Below are positions 1 to 6,371 of a stretch of 64,000 nt of DNA, piece after piece. The notes under the pieces were generated by a model, which was not told the DNA's origin, searched no databases, and was given only the letters and a program-made list of their open reading frames with translations. A program made the position numbers and the translations under genes. The stretch is from Alkalinema sp. CACIAM 70d (GTDB lineage Bacteria; Cyanobacteriota; Cyanobacteriia; Leptolyngbyales; Leptolyngbyaceae): positions 1 through 64,000 of the forward strand of contig MUGG01000153.1 in the NCBI GenBank assembly GCA_002148405.1. The letters are read 5' to 3'. The first letter of the stretch is position 1, and each line of letters starts with the position of its first letter.

Positions 1-552
1 TACTTTACTGAGGCATTAGATGCGGCGCGATCGATTCAGGATGAATACAGGCGGGCATCTGTATTGAGCAGTCTGGCGCAAATCGACAATGCAGATTTTA
101 CTCAGCTATTAGATGCGGCGCGATCGATTCAGGATGAATACAGGCGGGCAGATGTATTGAGTCGTCTGGCGCAAATCGACAATGCAGATTTTACTCAGTT
201 ATTAGAAGCGGCGCGATCGATTCAGGATGAATACTGGCGGGTAGATGTATTGAGCAACTTAGCCAAATCTGTTCCCCAAGACTTTCTCCCCACCCTGTAC
301 CAAGCCATCATCGAAATCTCCCACAAACCGTCTCTCGCCAAAGCCCTCAGCGGCTCCCTCCCCCGCCTCCCCTTCGCCTCCCTCCCGCACACCGACTGGA
401 AATCCTACCTGCACCTGCTAGCCCACCGCAAACGGGCAGACCTGCTGGGGGATTTAGTAACGCTTTATCCAGCGATTTTGCACCTAGGCGGTGAAGGCAC
501 AATGCGGGGGATTGTGGAAGAGATGAAGCGGATTTGTAGGCAATGGCCGTAG
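1..552 (+). CDS. C-terminal part of a repeat-containing protein (5' end outside window)
   Basis: The frame is open from base 1, so the gene begins upstream of the window. The visible ~183 residues hold three near-identical 31-residue repeats (core words AARSIQDEYRR and LAQIDNADFTQLL), followed by a non-repeated tail of about 100 residues ending GTMRGIVEEMKRICRQWP. Tails of this type (a conserved HLGGE word, then a helix ending in RQW) are, as I recall, common at the end of large cyanobacterial NACHT/STAND-type NTPases, so this may be the sensor end of such a protein; the NTPase domain is not visible. The repeats are nearly identical in DNA as well, which suggests recent expansion. Confidence 0.6.
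   Translation, partial: YFTEALDAARSIQDEYRRASVLSSLAQIDNADFTQLLDAARSIQDEYRRADVLSRLAQIDNADFTQLLEAARSIQDEYWRVDVLSNLAKSVPQDFLPTLYQAIIEISHKPSLAKALSGSLPRLPFASLPHTDWKSYLHLLAHRKRADLLGDLVTLYPAILHLGGEGTMRGIVEEMKRICRQWP
19..270 (+). repeat. Three in-frame 93-bp tandem repeats
   Basis: Units begin at 19, 112 and 205, each starting GATGCGGCGCGATCGATTC or a one-base variant. The period of exactly 93 bp keeps the reading frame and encodes a 31-residue helical repeat. The third unit diverges after about 60 bp. More units may lie upstream of the window. Confidence 0.85.
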
Positions 553-558
553 GGGAAA

Positions 559-620
559 GGCGGAAGTAGGAACGCTGAAGGCGGAAGTAGGAATGCTGAA
601 GGCGGAAAAAGCATTCTAGG
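559..620. repeat. 21-bp tandem repeat, 2 full units plus partial
   Basis: GGCGGAAGTAGGAACGCTGAA at 559-579 is repeated with one change at 580-600, and a third unit begins at 601. It lies between the convergent ends of the first gene and the xisI gene. Read on the other strand it gives the low-complexity LPPSAF coding pattern that is common in cyanobacterial intergenic DNA. Confidence 0.75.
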
Positions 621-951
621 CAATACTGTAGCCTGTATCCGCCCTGGCATACTCCGGCTGTAATCCCAACACAATATCTTCCTTCCTCACTCCCCGCTCC
701 ACCAACGCCTGCGCAGTCAATCGATCGGTTTCATTCCGCTGAATCCAAACCTTCCCATTCTTAATATCCAAATTCATCAACACACTATAAAACCGTCGAT
801 TCCCTTGCCATCCCAAACTCACTAGCTGATAATGATCACGATCGCGATCGTAAATAGTCTGAATTTCTGAATCAGCCTGTACCACTTCACCCCCAGCATA
901 TTCAGCCAAAAGTGCTGTAATAATATCTCGATATTGCTCTAGTCGTTCCAT
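616..951 (-). CDS. xisI: XisI family protein (fdxN element excision controlling factor)
   Basis: A 111-residue protein with the family's characteristic order: an N-terminal LEQYRDIITALL helix, a middle DRDRDHYQLVSLGWQGNRR segment, then IKNGKVWIQRNETD and a terminal KEDIVLGLQPEYAR. Length and motifs match XisI. In Anabaena XisI acts with XisH in control of fdxN-element excision, but the family is widespread and usually of unknown role. No xisH partner is adjacent, since the next genes are a toxin-antitoxin remnant, so this is a solitary copy, perhaps carried by mobile DNA. Confidence 0.85.
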   Translation of the reverse strand: MERLEQYRDIITALLAEYAGGEVVQADSEIQTIYDRDRDHYQLVSLGWQGNRRFYSVLMNLDIKNGKVWIQRNETDRLTAQALVERGVRKEDIVLGLQPEYARADTGYSIA

Positions 952-1004
952 AGGATAACTTCCTCCACGATCGAATGATATACCAGTCGTTTAACCTGAT
1001 CAGT

Positions 1005-1020
1005 ACGAACTGATGTTCGT
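1005..1020. promoter_or_regulatory. Palindrome ahead of the antitoxin gene, candidate operator
   Basis: ACGAAC-TGAT-GTTCGT is a perfect 6-bp inverted repeat with a 4-bp spacer, 50 bp upstream of the antitoxin start at 1070. Type II antitoxins usually repress their own promoter through such palindromes. The regulatory role is inferred from position only. Confidence 0.4.
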
Positions 1021-1069
1021 GTCAGCAGAGGTTAGAATAGAGCAGTCGATCTCTTGAGGGAGAATCATT

Positions 1070-1312
1070 ATGACGATTCAGGAACTAGAGCAAGAACTGC
1101 TTATGCTCGATCGTAACGAACGGATTCGTCTCATTCAGGTCATTGCCCAAAGCTTAGCTCTCCCATCTCAAGGCGTTGACGAAGCCTCCACTCAGAAAAT
1201 GACCATCGTAGATGCGATCGACGAACTTCGCCGAAATATGTCGCCGGAAGAACTTGACCCCAACGCCGAGGATATTTGGGCAACCGTCCGAGATCAAACC
1301 CCAGTAAACTAA
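1070..1312 (+). CDS. Putative antitoxin of a VapBC-like pair
   Basis: An 80-residue acidic protein starting MTIQELEQELLMLDRNERIRLIQ, followed 18 bp later by the start of a PIN-type toxin reading frame. The N-terminal helix resembles the small antitoxin-like proteins that cyanobacteria encode next to PIN-domain toxins. A GAGGGAG ribosome-binding site lies just ahead of the ATG. The antitoxin frame is intact while its toxin is broken, which is the usual state of decaying toxin-antitoxin modules. The assignment rests on size, position and the toxin remnant rather than on a fold I can identify with certainty. Confidence 0.55.
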   Translation: MTIQELEQELLMLDRNERIRLIQVIAQSLALPSQGVDEASTQKMTIVDAIDELRRNMSPEELDPNAEDIWATVRDQTPVN

Positions 1313-1330
1313 GAACCTCGATGGTAAATC

Positions 1331-1408
1331 ATGCGCTATCTTCTCGATACCAATATTCTGGCGGAACCCAGCAAACCCCAACCTAATCAAAACGTACTCG
1401 ATCAATAA
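1331..1408 (+). pseudogene. Truncated VapC-like PIN-domain toxin
   Basis: The frame starts MRYLLDTNILAEPSKP, the hallmark beginning of PIN-domain toxins including the first catalytic Asp in LLDTN, and then stops at a TAA after 25 residues. The rest of a normal ~130-residue VapC is absent: the next DNA is occupied by an unrelated minus-strand gene ending at 1428. The remaining protein lacks the other acidic residues needed for RNase activity. Confidence 0.75.
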
Positions 1409-1427
1409 CGTTGGGATTTCCTGGATA

Positions 1428-1781
1428 TTACATTGCGTAAACTTGTAGTCGATCGCACCACTGTTGCGCTTTCGTAGCCAAAGAAATCCGATCTTCAGCA
1501 CTTGTCCAACGCTTTTCCCAATCTAATTTCCAATCACTCAGTTCCCGCTGAAGATCAACTAATTCTGTCGCAATACTAATCTCCGTTTCAAGGTCGATCG
1601 TCGGTACTGTCCATTCAATAAAAAACTGACTTTCTCTGACCAAATGCTTTGCAACCTGCCCATCATCAATGCTATTCGCTAAAGTCTGAATACGAGTTAA
1701 ATTCAGCGTAATACTTTCTAATTGCGCAGCGCGATCGGACTGAAGATAGCGTTGTTTTAAGGTGTCCCAATTTATTGCCAT
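1428..1781 (-). CDS. Conserved hypothetical protein, helical
   Basis: A 117-residue protein I do not recognise. It is predicted mostly helical, rich in Gln, Leu and Asp, without signal peptide or membrane segment, and with Trp-rich words DWKLDWEKRW. Its start overlaps the end of the DUF5674 gene by 10 bp in a different frame, so the two are probably translated together from one mRNA. No function can be given. Confidence 0.5.
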   Translation of the reverse strand: MAINWDTLKQRYLQSDRAAQLESITLNLTRIQTLANSIDDGQVAKHLVRESQFFIEWTVPTIDLETEISIATELVDLQRELSDWKLDWEKRWTSAEDRISLATKAQQWCDRLQVYAM

Positions 1782-2116
1782 TGCACACCACCCAAAAAAC
1801 GATAAATAATATCATTCACTTTAGATCGAATGATTGGATCTTGAATTTCCATCGATCGATTATTGGCACTGGGTCGAATGTTGATAATTGATTCATACCC
1901 AACGGTCTGGTTAAACGGATACCAATCAGCACCCCAAAGGTCAGTCTGACGGCTTCCATTTTTCAGCAAGACTTGTTCACAGTCTGCATGTAGCTCTCCA
2001 CCTCCCGCCAAAATATTGCGATCGATGTCCGCTACCAACTTAACATAAACACCCAAGGCTTCGAGCATTGCCCGCATTTGTTCCGGGTTAGCGCGACTGT
2101 GCAGGATGAGAATCAT
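1772..2116 (-). CDS. DUF5674 family protein
   Basis: A 114-residue protein with the words recalled for DUF5674: an N-terminal MILILHSRANPEQMRAMLE, a central AGGGELHADCEQVLL, then LWGADWYP and INIRPSANNRSMEIQD. The role of the family is unknown. The small size and conserved Asp, Glu and Cys are consistent with a compact enzyme-like or nucleic-acid-associated fold, but nothing in the sequence shows a reaction. It forms a two-gene unit with the overlapping downstream gene ending at 1428. Confidence 0.65.
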   Translation of the reverse strand: MILILHSRANPEQMRAMLEALGVYVKLVADIDRNILAGGGELHADCEQVLLKNGSRQTDLWGADWYPFNQTVGYESIINIRPSANNRSMEIQDPIIRSKVNDIIYRFLGGVQWQ

Positions 2117-2229
2117 ACCGTTTACGACTGATCAAGATTTTTATCCTAACGCAGCCATTTCCCTTCCGCGCCATGTTGTCAGATGCCACATTACCAAACA
2201 TCACAACATTGTAAACAATCGCAAAATAG

Positions 2230-2258
2230 TTGACAGCGCCCCAGTTTACCCCTAGGCT
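2230..2258 (+). promoter_or_regulatory. Sigma70-type promoter of the first leader/small-gene unit
   Basis: TTGACA at 2230-2235, a 17-bp spacer, then TAGGCT at 2253-2258. The same arrangement (TTGACA, 17 bp, TAGGGT or TACTGT) precedes the other two copies, at 21268-21296 and 27028-27056 on the minus strand, which strengthens the call. Confidence 0.7.
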
Positions 2259-2263
2259 TAGTT

Positions 2264-2501
2264 TTCATAGCTGAATGCAACCGTGTTAAACGGCCCGATT
2301 GATCAGCTAGACCCCAAAAATTAAGGCGCTACCCAGCGTTGCTGACAACAACAAAGGGTAGCTAAACCCCAAGCTGATTACGGCAGCTAGGCGGTCTGAC
2401 ACGGATTGTAACATTCGATCGGGCCACCCTACTTGTCCTGCGCAAAAGGGTGGTCTTAATTTTTGGGATTTCCTCCCATCACAACATCTAGGAGAAATCC
2501 C
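2264..2501 (+). ncRNA. Conserved structured leader RNA, copy 1, ending in a terminator-like hairpin
   Basis: About 238 nt between the promoter and the small gene, highly similar to the leader at 26782-27023. Visible helices: outer ATCAGCT/AGCTGAT (2302-2308 with 2372-2378); inner GCTACCC/GGGTAGC (2328-2334 with 2356-2362) capped by GTTG/CAAC; and a 3' hairpin GCCACCC...GGGTGG (2423-2429 with 2448-2453) followed by TCTTAATTTTT, resembling an intrinsic terminator. In copy 3 the inner helix is GCTGCC/GGCAGC, a compensatory change. This may be a cis-regulatory attenuator for the small protein or a free small RNA. I do not recognise it as a known riboswitch class. Confidence 0.65.
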
Positions 2502-2720
2502 ATGTTTATTGGCTTTGATCACGCCGATCGCGCCAGTGAGTCCGATCGTAGGCCCTTTCGCTTCTACCTATTCGGCACCCGCGAAGAAGTGCAGTCCGCA
2601 ATTAATCAGCTCCATGTTTTGCGATTTAGCGACCGAGTGCGCTGGAGTTCGCCGATGCCCGTGCCCGGTTCCGACTGGCAATACGTCAGCATGATGGAAC
2701 GCGATCGGGCTACGGAGTAA
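2502..2720 (+). CDS. Small conserved cyanobacterial protein, paralogue 1
   Basis: A 72-residue protein starting MFIGFDHADR, chosen because AGGAG lies 8 nt before this ATG and the conserved leader ends here. The core pattern is FRFYLFGTREEVQSAINQL, then a FSDRVRWSSPMPVPGSDWQY segment and MMER. This looks like a small alpha/beta fold of the kind seen in short cyanobacterial proteins with FGT-x-EEV and INxLH words; no function is known to me. The paralogue at 26563-26781 differs at only a few residues and the one at 20722-20934 is more divergent. All three sit behind the same type of leader. Confidence 0.75.
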   Translation: MFIGFDHADRASESDRRPFRFYLFGTREEVQSAINQLHVLRFSDRVRWSSPMPVPGSDWQYVSMMERDRATE

Positions 2721-2892
2721 GGCTTTCCCAAATTCTCCCTAAAAACGGGAAAACCAGAGCCCAATAGCCTGAAAAGGCCATTCGCTTTTACACAATAATG
2801 TCCCCCACCAACTGTTCCCAGAATCATTCATCTATCAGGAGAGCGGTGGGGGATTCCTAGTAATCTTTCTATTCAATTAGCAGACCAAATAC

Positions 2893-3201
2893 CTAGTAGA
2901 TCAAACACCCGCCACCTTCTTCACCTAACGCCAGCGTAGTTACTTCTGGGGGGCATTTGGGAATAGAAGGCGGTTCACAGATAGGCGGATCGATCGGAAT
3001 CGGACAAATCGGTGGCTTAATGCAAATCGGCGGCGGCGGACAGTAACCGCCCATTTCTCCCCAGCCCCTAGTAATGACGCATCCTCCTGGCAAAATCCCC
3101 CCATGTATTGCATCTGGACTCTTTAAATCAATAACCTCTTCAAAATTTAAGTCCAAATCTTCTAAATTTTCTAACGTTAAACTGAATGGATGATTAATCA
3201 T
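2893..3201 (-). CDS. Candidate RiPP precursor, Pro/Cys-rich core
   Basis: A 102-residue peptide; the ATG at 3201 is preferred because AGAGGAAC precedes it. The acidic N-terminus (SLTLENLEDLDLNFEEVID) looks like a leader and runs to double-glycine sites at residues 34-35 and 39-40. The rest is a striking Pro/Cys/Ile repeat (YCPPPPICIKPPICPIPID and so on) with seven Cys in total, then TTLALGEEGGGCLIY. It lies 80 bp downstream of an ATP-grasp ligase gene on the same strand, in a locus with a C39-type exporter. I infer a ribosomally made, enzyme-modified, exported peptide. The core resembles no graspetide class I can name. Confidence 0.65.
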   Translation of the reverse strand: MINHPFSLTLENLEDLDLNFEEVIDLKSPDAIHGGILPGGCVITRGWGEMGGYCPPPPICIKPPICPIPIDPPICEPPSIPKCPPEVTTLALGEEGGGCLIY

Positions 3202-3257
3202 TTTTGTTCCTCTAATGATCAACACTTAAACTATAGTCTTGATTGCAAAACAACAAA

Positions 3258-3270
3258 TGCCAAACTGGCA
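3258..3270. promoter_or_regulatory. Palindrome TGCCA-N3-TGGCA, site 1
   Basis: TGCCAAACTGGCA lies between the ATP-grasp gene (12 bp after its stop) and the Pro/Cys-rich precursor (57 bp before its start). The same 5-3-5 palindrome recurs at 5726-5738 and 8057-8069, each time between genes of this locus. A shared operator or RNA-processing hairpin is possible; the role is inferred. Confidence 0.4.
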
Positions 3271-3281
3271 ATTTTAATCAA

Positions 3282-4184
3282 CTATTGAACCAAAAGTTCA
3301 ATCAAATCTTGAGTGATTGGAAAACCCGTTTTCTGTTCAAAATAGATGAACATGGGACTGGGATTCGCTTCTAGGAAAAAGAATTGCCCCGATGGCGTCA
3401 CCCGCCAATCGATCGCAGTCCATTCCAGCATCAAACAGTGAGCAATCGCACGACACTGCGCCTGCATGGATGCCGAGATTTCCATAGGAAGAATTTCCGC
3501 TTGCTCATCCTCTCGAAAGTCTACTTGAGGACTCCGCACCTCCGCAGAATATACCTGCTCCCCAATCACATAGCTCCGCACATTTGTCCCTGGAATATAT
3601 TCTTGAAACGTTGCAGGTGCAATCTTAAGAACTCGGGCTAAGCGATCGGGGTGCAAGTGTTCTGACGTAAGCGTTTGGGTATGTGCCCCACCATACACAG
3701 GTTTAAAAATAACTTGCTCGTAGGCCGCTGCAAAGGTCTGCACCGCAATCGGATCATTGCTGACTAGGGTCGCTGGAATTTCAACGCCTAACTCATGCAC
3801 CGCCCTCAATTGCCGAGGCTTTTCCTTATGGTATTGGTAGGCTACCCAAGAATTGACCCAATGAATGGTTTCCACTTGCAGAATCGATCGGAGTAAACTA
3901 ATCGCATCTTGTTCAGCGACGAAAGCCTGTTGCCCATCAGGTAAATGGGGCATTTGTACCCCCAAAAAACTTCGCCAAAATACACTCTGAATCGTGGCGA
4001 GTGGTAGCTTAATCTCCCCTAAATTTAATAATCCACCTCCCGTTTTAGGTGACCAAGAAACTGAAATACGACTAGGAAACCAACGGGTATCGAGATAATA
4101 ATTCGCAACCCCTCGATCGTTGAGTCGCTGGTGTAAATGAGATGCGTGATCGTCCTCTGGACTACCTAGAATTAAAATGCTCAT
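3282..4184 (-). CDS. ATP-grasp peptide ligase (MvdC/MvdD-like RiPP maturase)
   Basis: A 300-residue protein with a pre-ATP-grasp N-terminal domain (MSILILGSPEDDHASHL) and a C-terminal ATP-grasp fold. Visible features are the VIFKPVYGG nucleotide-binding loop, FQEYIPGTNVRSYVIG, and the metal-binding end FFLEANPSPMFIYFE with the Glu/Asn pair. Size and layout match the microviridin-type ligases that form ester or amide links between side chains of a precursor peptide. The neighbouring peptide gene at 2893-3201 is the likely substrate. Glutathione-synthetase-like or RimK-like roles are alternatives, but the peptide/exporter context favours peptide maturation. Confidence 0.75.
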   Translation of the reverse strand: MSILILGSPEDDHASHLHQRLNDRGVANYYLDTRWFPSRISVSWSPKTGGGLLNLGEIKLPLATIQSVFWRSFLGVQMPHLPDGQQAFVAEQDAISLLRSILQVETIHWVNSWVAYQYHKEKPRQLRAVHELGVEIPATLVSNDPIAVQTFAAAYEQVIFKPVYGGAHTQTLTSEHLHPDRLARVLKIAPATFQEYIPGTNVRSYVIGEQVYSAEVRSPQVDFREDEQAEILPMEISASMQAQCRAIAHCLMLEWTAIDWRVTPSGQFFFLEANPSPMFIYFEQKTGFPITQDLIELLVQ

Positions 4185-4357
4185 AATCTCGACCGAGGAT
4201 CAAATCGCTCTAGAGACTAGAAAAAATAAATTCATTTTAAACCGATTAAACCAACCAATGACAGCGTAATGATTAAGTAGAACTTGAAATTGTTTGAGCT
4301 TGAAATTGCTTGAAATACCGTTTTGACGACTGCTTAAGTGCTACTTCAGATACTATT

Positions 4358-5101
4358 TCAAGCATTATACAGTTGATAATTCATTTCACTATTCAACCAA
4401 TCTTGAAACAATCGCTGAATCACTTCTTTGCGAATGGTAGGATTTAATTCTGCAACTATCATTTCTTCAGGTAGCAAAATATGATATCCCCGATCGGTCT
4501 GAATGGGTTCAGCAACGCTGCCTACAGGTGTGCGAAAAATAGTTGTTGATAGCTGTGGACTGAGGCTCCATCGATAAAGCACTCCTTCAAACCCACAACG
4601 CCGCCGTCGATCTTCATCAATATCATAGAGATGGGCTGCTTCATAAAAGCTCATTTCATCCTCTTCAATTTCATAAAAAATTTCCTGAGCCAAGGGGCCA
4701 TAGGGAACAATGATTTGATACAAAACAATTCGATCGTAGTCTAACCGATTTTCTACAAAAAAATGTTCGACCTCCTTGTGAAACATCGATTCACCGAGCT
4801 TTTCTGTCAGTAGTCGATCGCGAATACCCGCTTCCCATTCTTCTGGGGTGACCTGTTGATCGGATAGCCAAGCTAAGGTGTCTGAAGCTTTCTCTAGATG
4901 GTGTTCTCTCCGCTGTCTTTCCGTTTCTGCCTGTATCTCTGAATCATCAATTGAGATTTTTCGATCGTATGCCGCTTGGTTAATTATCTTTTGCTGAAGA
5001 ACAGACTGGTTGACTGTTCTATACTGAAATGTTTTTTTTAAGAAATTGATAATTTCTTCTGAGTGAGCTTGTATTCTGTCATGTTCGATCATTCCAAACA
5101 A
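4358..5101 (-). CDS. Parvulin-type peptidylprolyl isomerase (PpiC-like)
   Basis: A 247-residue protein with a SurA-like N-terminal helical region (residues ~15-120) and a PPIC-type domain (~135-225) recognisable in the GFEGVLYRWSLSPQLSTTIFRTPVGSVAEPIQTDRGYHIL block. There is no clear signal peptide. Isomerases of this type are regular members of cyanobacterial bacteriocin-type loci together with HlyD adaptors and C39 exporters, where they may help the precursor or exporter to fold. It lies between the Ser/Thr-rich peptide gene and the ATP-grasp gene on the same strand, with ~165-bp gaps either side, so separate promoters are possible. Confidence 0.8.
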   Translation of the reverse strand: MFGMIEHDRIQAHSEEIINFLKKTFQYRTVNQSVLQQKIINQAAYDRKISIDDSEIQAETERQRREHHLEKASDTLAWLSDQQVTPEEWEAGIRDRLLTEKLGESMFHKEVEHFFVENRLDYDRIVLYQIIVPYGPLAQEIFYEIEEDEMSFYEAAHLYDIDEDRRRRCGFEGVLYRWSLSPQLSTTIFRTPVGSVAEPIQTDRGYHILLPEEMIVAELNPTIRKEVIQRLFQDWLNSEMNYQLYNA

Positions 5102-5264
5102 CCGCCTGACTTTTCCTAAATAAATTGCATAGTAACCTCAGTAAAGTTTTTTGAGATCAGTCATGAATGTTCTATTTTACTAGAATAAATTGCATGACTT
5201 GCCTCTCTAGACTAGACAACTACTATCGATGAGGATGGGAGTATTTAGACTCTATTTCATCCAA

Positions 5265-5513
5265 TTAATTGCTAGCTTGGGAAGACGCTGTTCCCCAGGC
5301 AAGACTCATCGAAGGCCACAGGACAACAGCTTGGGTGTAGGCGATTGTAGATGTTTGCAGCCCTAAAGCAAAGGAACTCGTCGTCGAAAAACTTCCTCCA
5401 CTGGTGGTTAATGTACTGCCGCTCGATCGGGCATAGAGGCCTCCCTGAACTGTGTTAAGTCCCTGATGCTGTGATAGCTCAATTTTTTCTTGATAATCTA
5501 AATCTTGAATCAT
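5265..5513 (-). CDS. Double-glycine-leader secreted peptide, Ser/Thr-rich
   Basis: An 82-residue peptide with a 25-residue leader starting MIQDLDYQEKIEL and ending VQGG, the classic recognition and cut site for C39-peptidase exporters. The 57-residue product is rich in Ser, Thr, Gly and aromatic residues, has no Cys, and is hydrophobic towards its end (AVVLWPSMSLAWG). No modification enzyme for lanthionine formation is adjacent, so it may be unmodified. The exporter at 8189-11386 is the obvious partner. The IQDL-aromatic leader start is shared with the C-terminal segment of the HetP-domain protein next to it. Confidence 0.75.
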   Translation of the reverse strand: MIQDLDYQEKIELSQHQGLNTVQGGLYARSSGSTLTTSGGSFSTTSSFALGLQTSTIAYTQAVVLWPSMSLAWGTASSQASN

Positions 5514-5725
5514 GTTTTTTCTCCTAATTTAGAGCGATTTAATCCCAATCTATTCGTACAATTTTGTTTCTTTAGATCTACTGAGTTTTGTTCACTGAAA
5601 CAATGTACTCATTGAATTTTGCTCTTAAATTTTATCCATTGTATTGTGGCTATCAGCATTGCTTCAAGGTATAGAAGCTGCTTTTGACTCTAGCTACAGA
5701 GTACAAGATTTTCTAAGTTGTAAAA

Positions 5726-5738
5726 TGCCATTATGGCA
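5726..5738. promoter_or_regulatory. Palindrome TGCCA-N3-TGGCA, site 2
   Basis: TGCCATTATGGCA lies 33 bp after the stop of the HetP-domain gene and about 213 bp before the start of the Ser/Thr-rich peptide gene. It has the same format as sites 1 and 3 in this locus. Confidence 0.4.
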
Positions 5739-5770
5739 GATTCGCTACTGTTGAATGATTGAGTAAGTAA

Positions 5771-6178
5771 CTAGTGTCTACCCCTCAACGATGAAGCAAA
5801 ATCAATTAAGCCAAAGAAGCACTTGCCTCCATTTAAGTAATTAGATTCTTCTCGGATTTGGTCTAGAAAATGTAAATCTTGAATAGAGCTTAAACTCTTC
5901 TGTTCACCATTCATAGGCGCTTGATGGATACGATCGTCACTGGATGACCTCTTTTTAGGAGCCGTATTATCTTTGACAATCCGATTGTAGGTACGGTAGG
6001 GAATGTAGTGTAGAGGGTTGTATCCAGCGAACCGGAGAATCAAAACGCAAGCCCAAGAATATTTGCCTGCGAGAATTGCATCTAAGACTTGGGAAAATTG
6101 TTCCGGTTGCATCGCTCGATCAAGACGCCCTGAGGAATTGGAAGCAGTATAGGCTTGATTGGAGGATGAATAACTCAT
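5771..6178 (-). CDS. HetP family protein with C-terminal double-glycine leader-like segment
   Basis: 135 residues. Positions 26-71 hold the HetP hallmark: [20 protein letters not shown] followed directly by [12 protein letters not shown]. In Anabaena HetP controls commitment to heterocyst formation and its gene neighbours hetC, which fits the HetC-like exporter in this locus; HetP-family members also occur in strains without heterocysts. After a polar linker, residues 98-118 read [14 protein letters not shown]...NGG, a double-glycine export-leader pattern matching that of the neighbouring peptide, and a 17-residue basic and hydrophobic tail ([17 protein letters not shown]) follows. If cut by the C39 peptidase it would release this peptide. 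Confidence 0.85.
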   Translation of the reverse strand: MSYSSSNQAYTASNSSGRLDRAMQPEQFSQVLDAILAGKYSWACVLILRFAGYNPLHYIPYRTYNRIVKDNTAPKKRSSSDDRIHQAPMNGEQKSLSSIQDLHFLDQIREESNYLNGGKCFFGLIDFASSLRGRH

Positions 6179-6371
6179 AACTCAGCACCTCAAAATGTTA
6201 ACTGATGAGTCCGTCTGACTAATGCAAACAATTAGATACGAGAAAGTGAATGTGCTACAGGATGAAATTGATAATTTGTATACGATTTTGAAGGGAAAGA
6301 AACTCTAGCTGAAGAATCAATCAATGAACTAGTCAACCCGTTATTTTCGTGAGTCAAATGCTGAGTTCCTT

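Noticed and set aside
559-620. Words GGAAGTAGG and GGAACGC resembling the glutamine (glnA) riboswitch
   Set aside because: They come from a 21-bp tandem repeat, the order of the conserved blocks is wrong and there is no closing stem.
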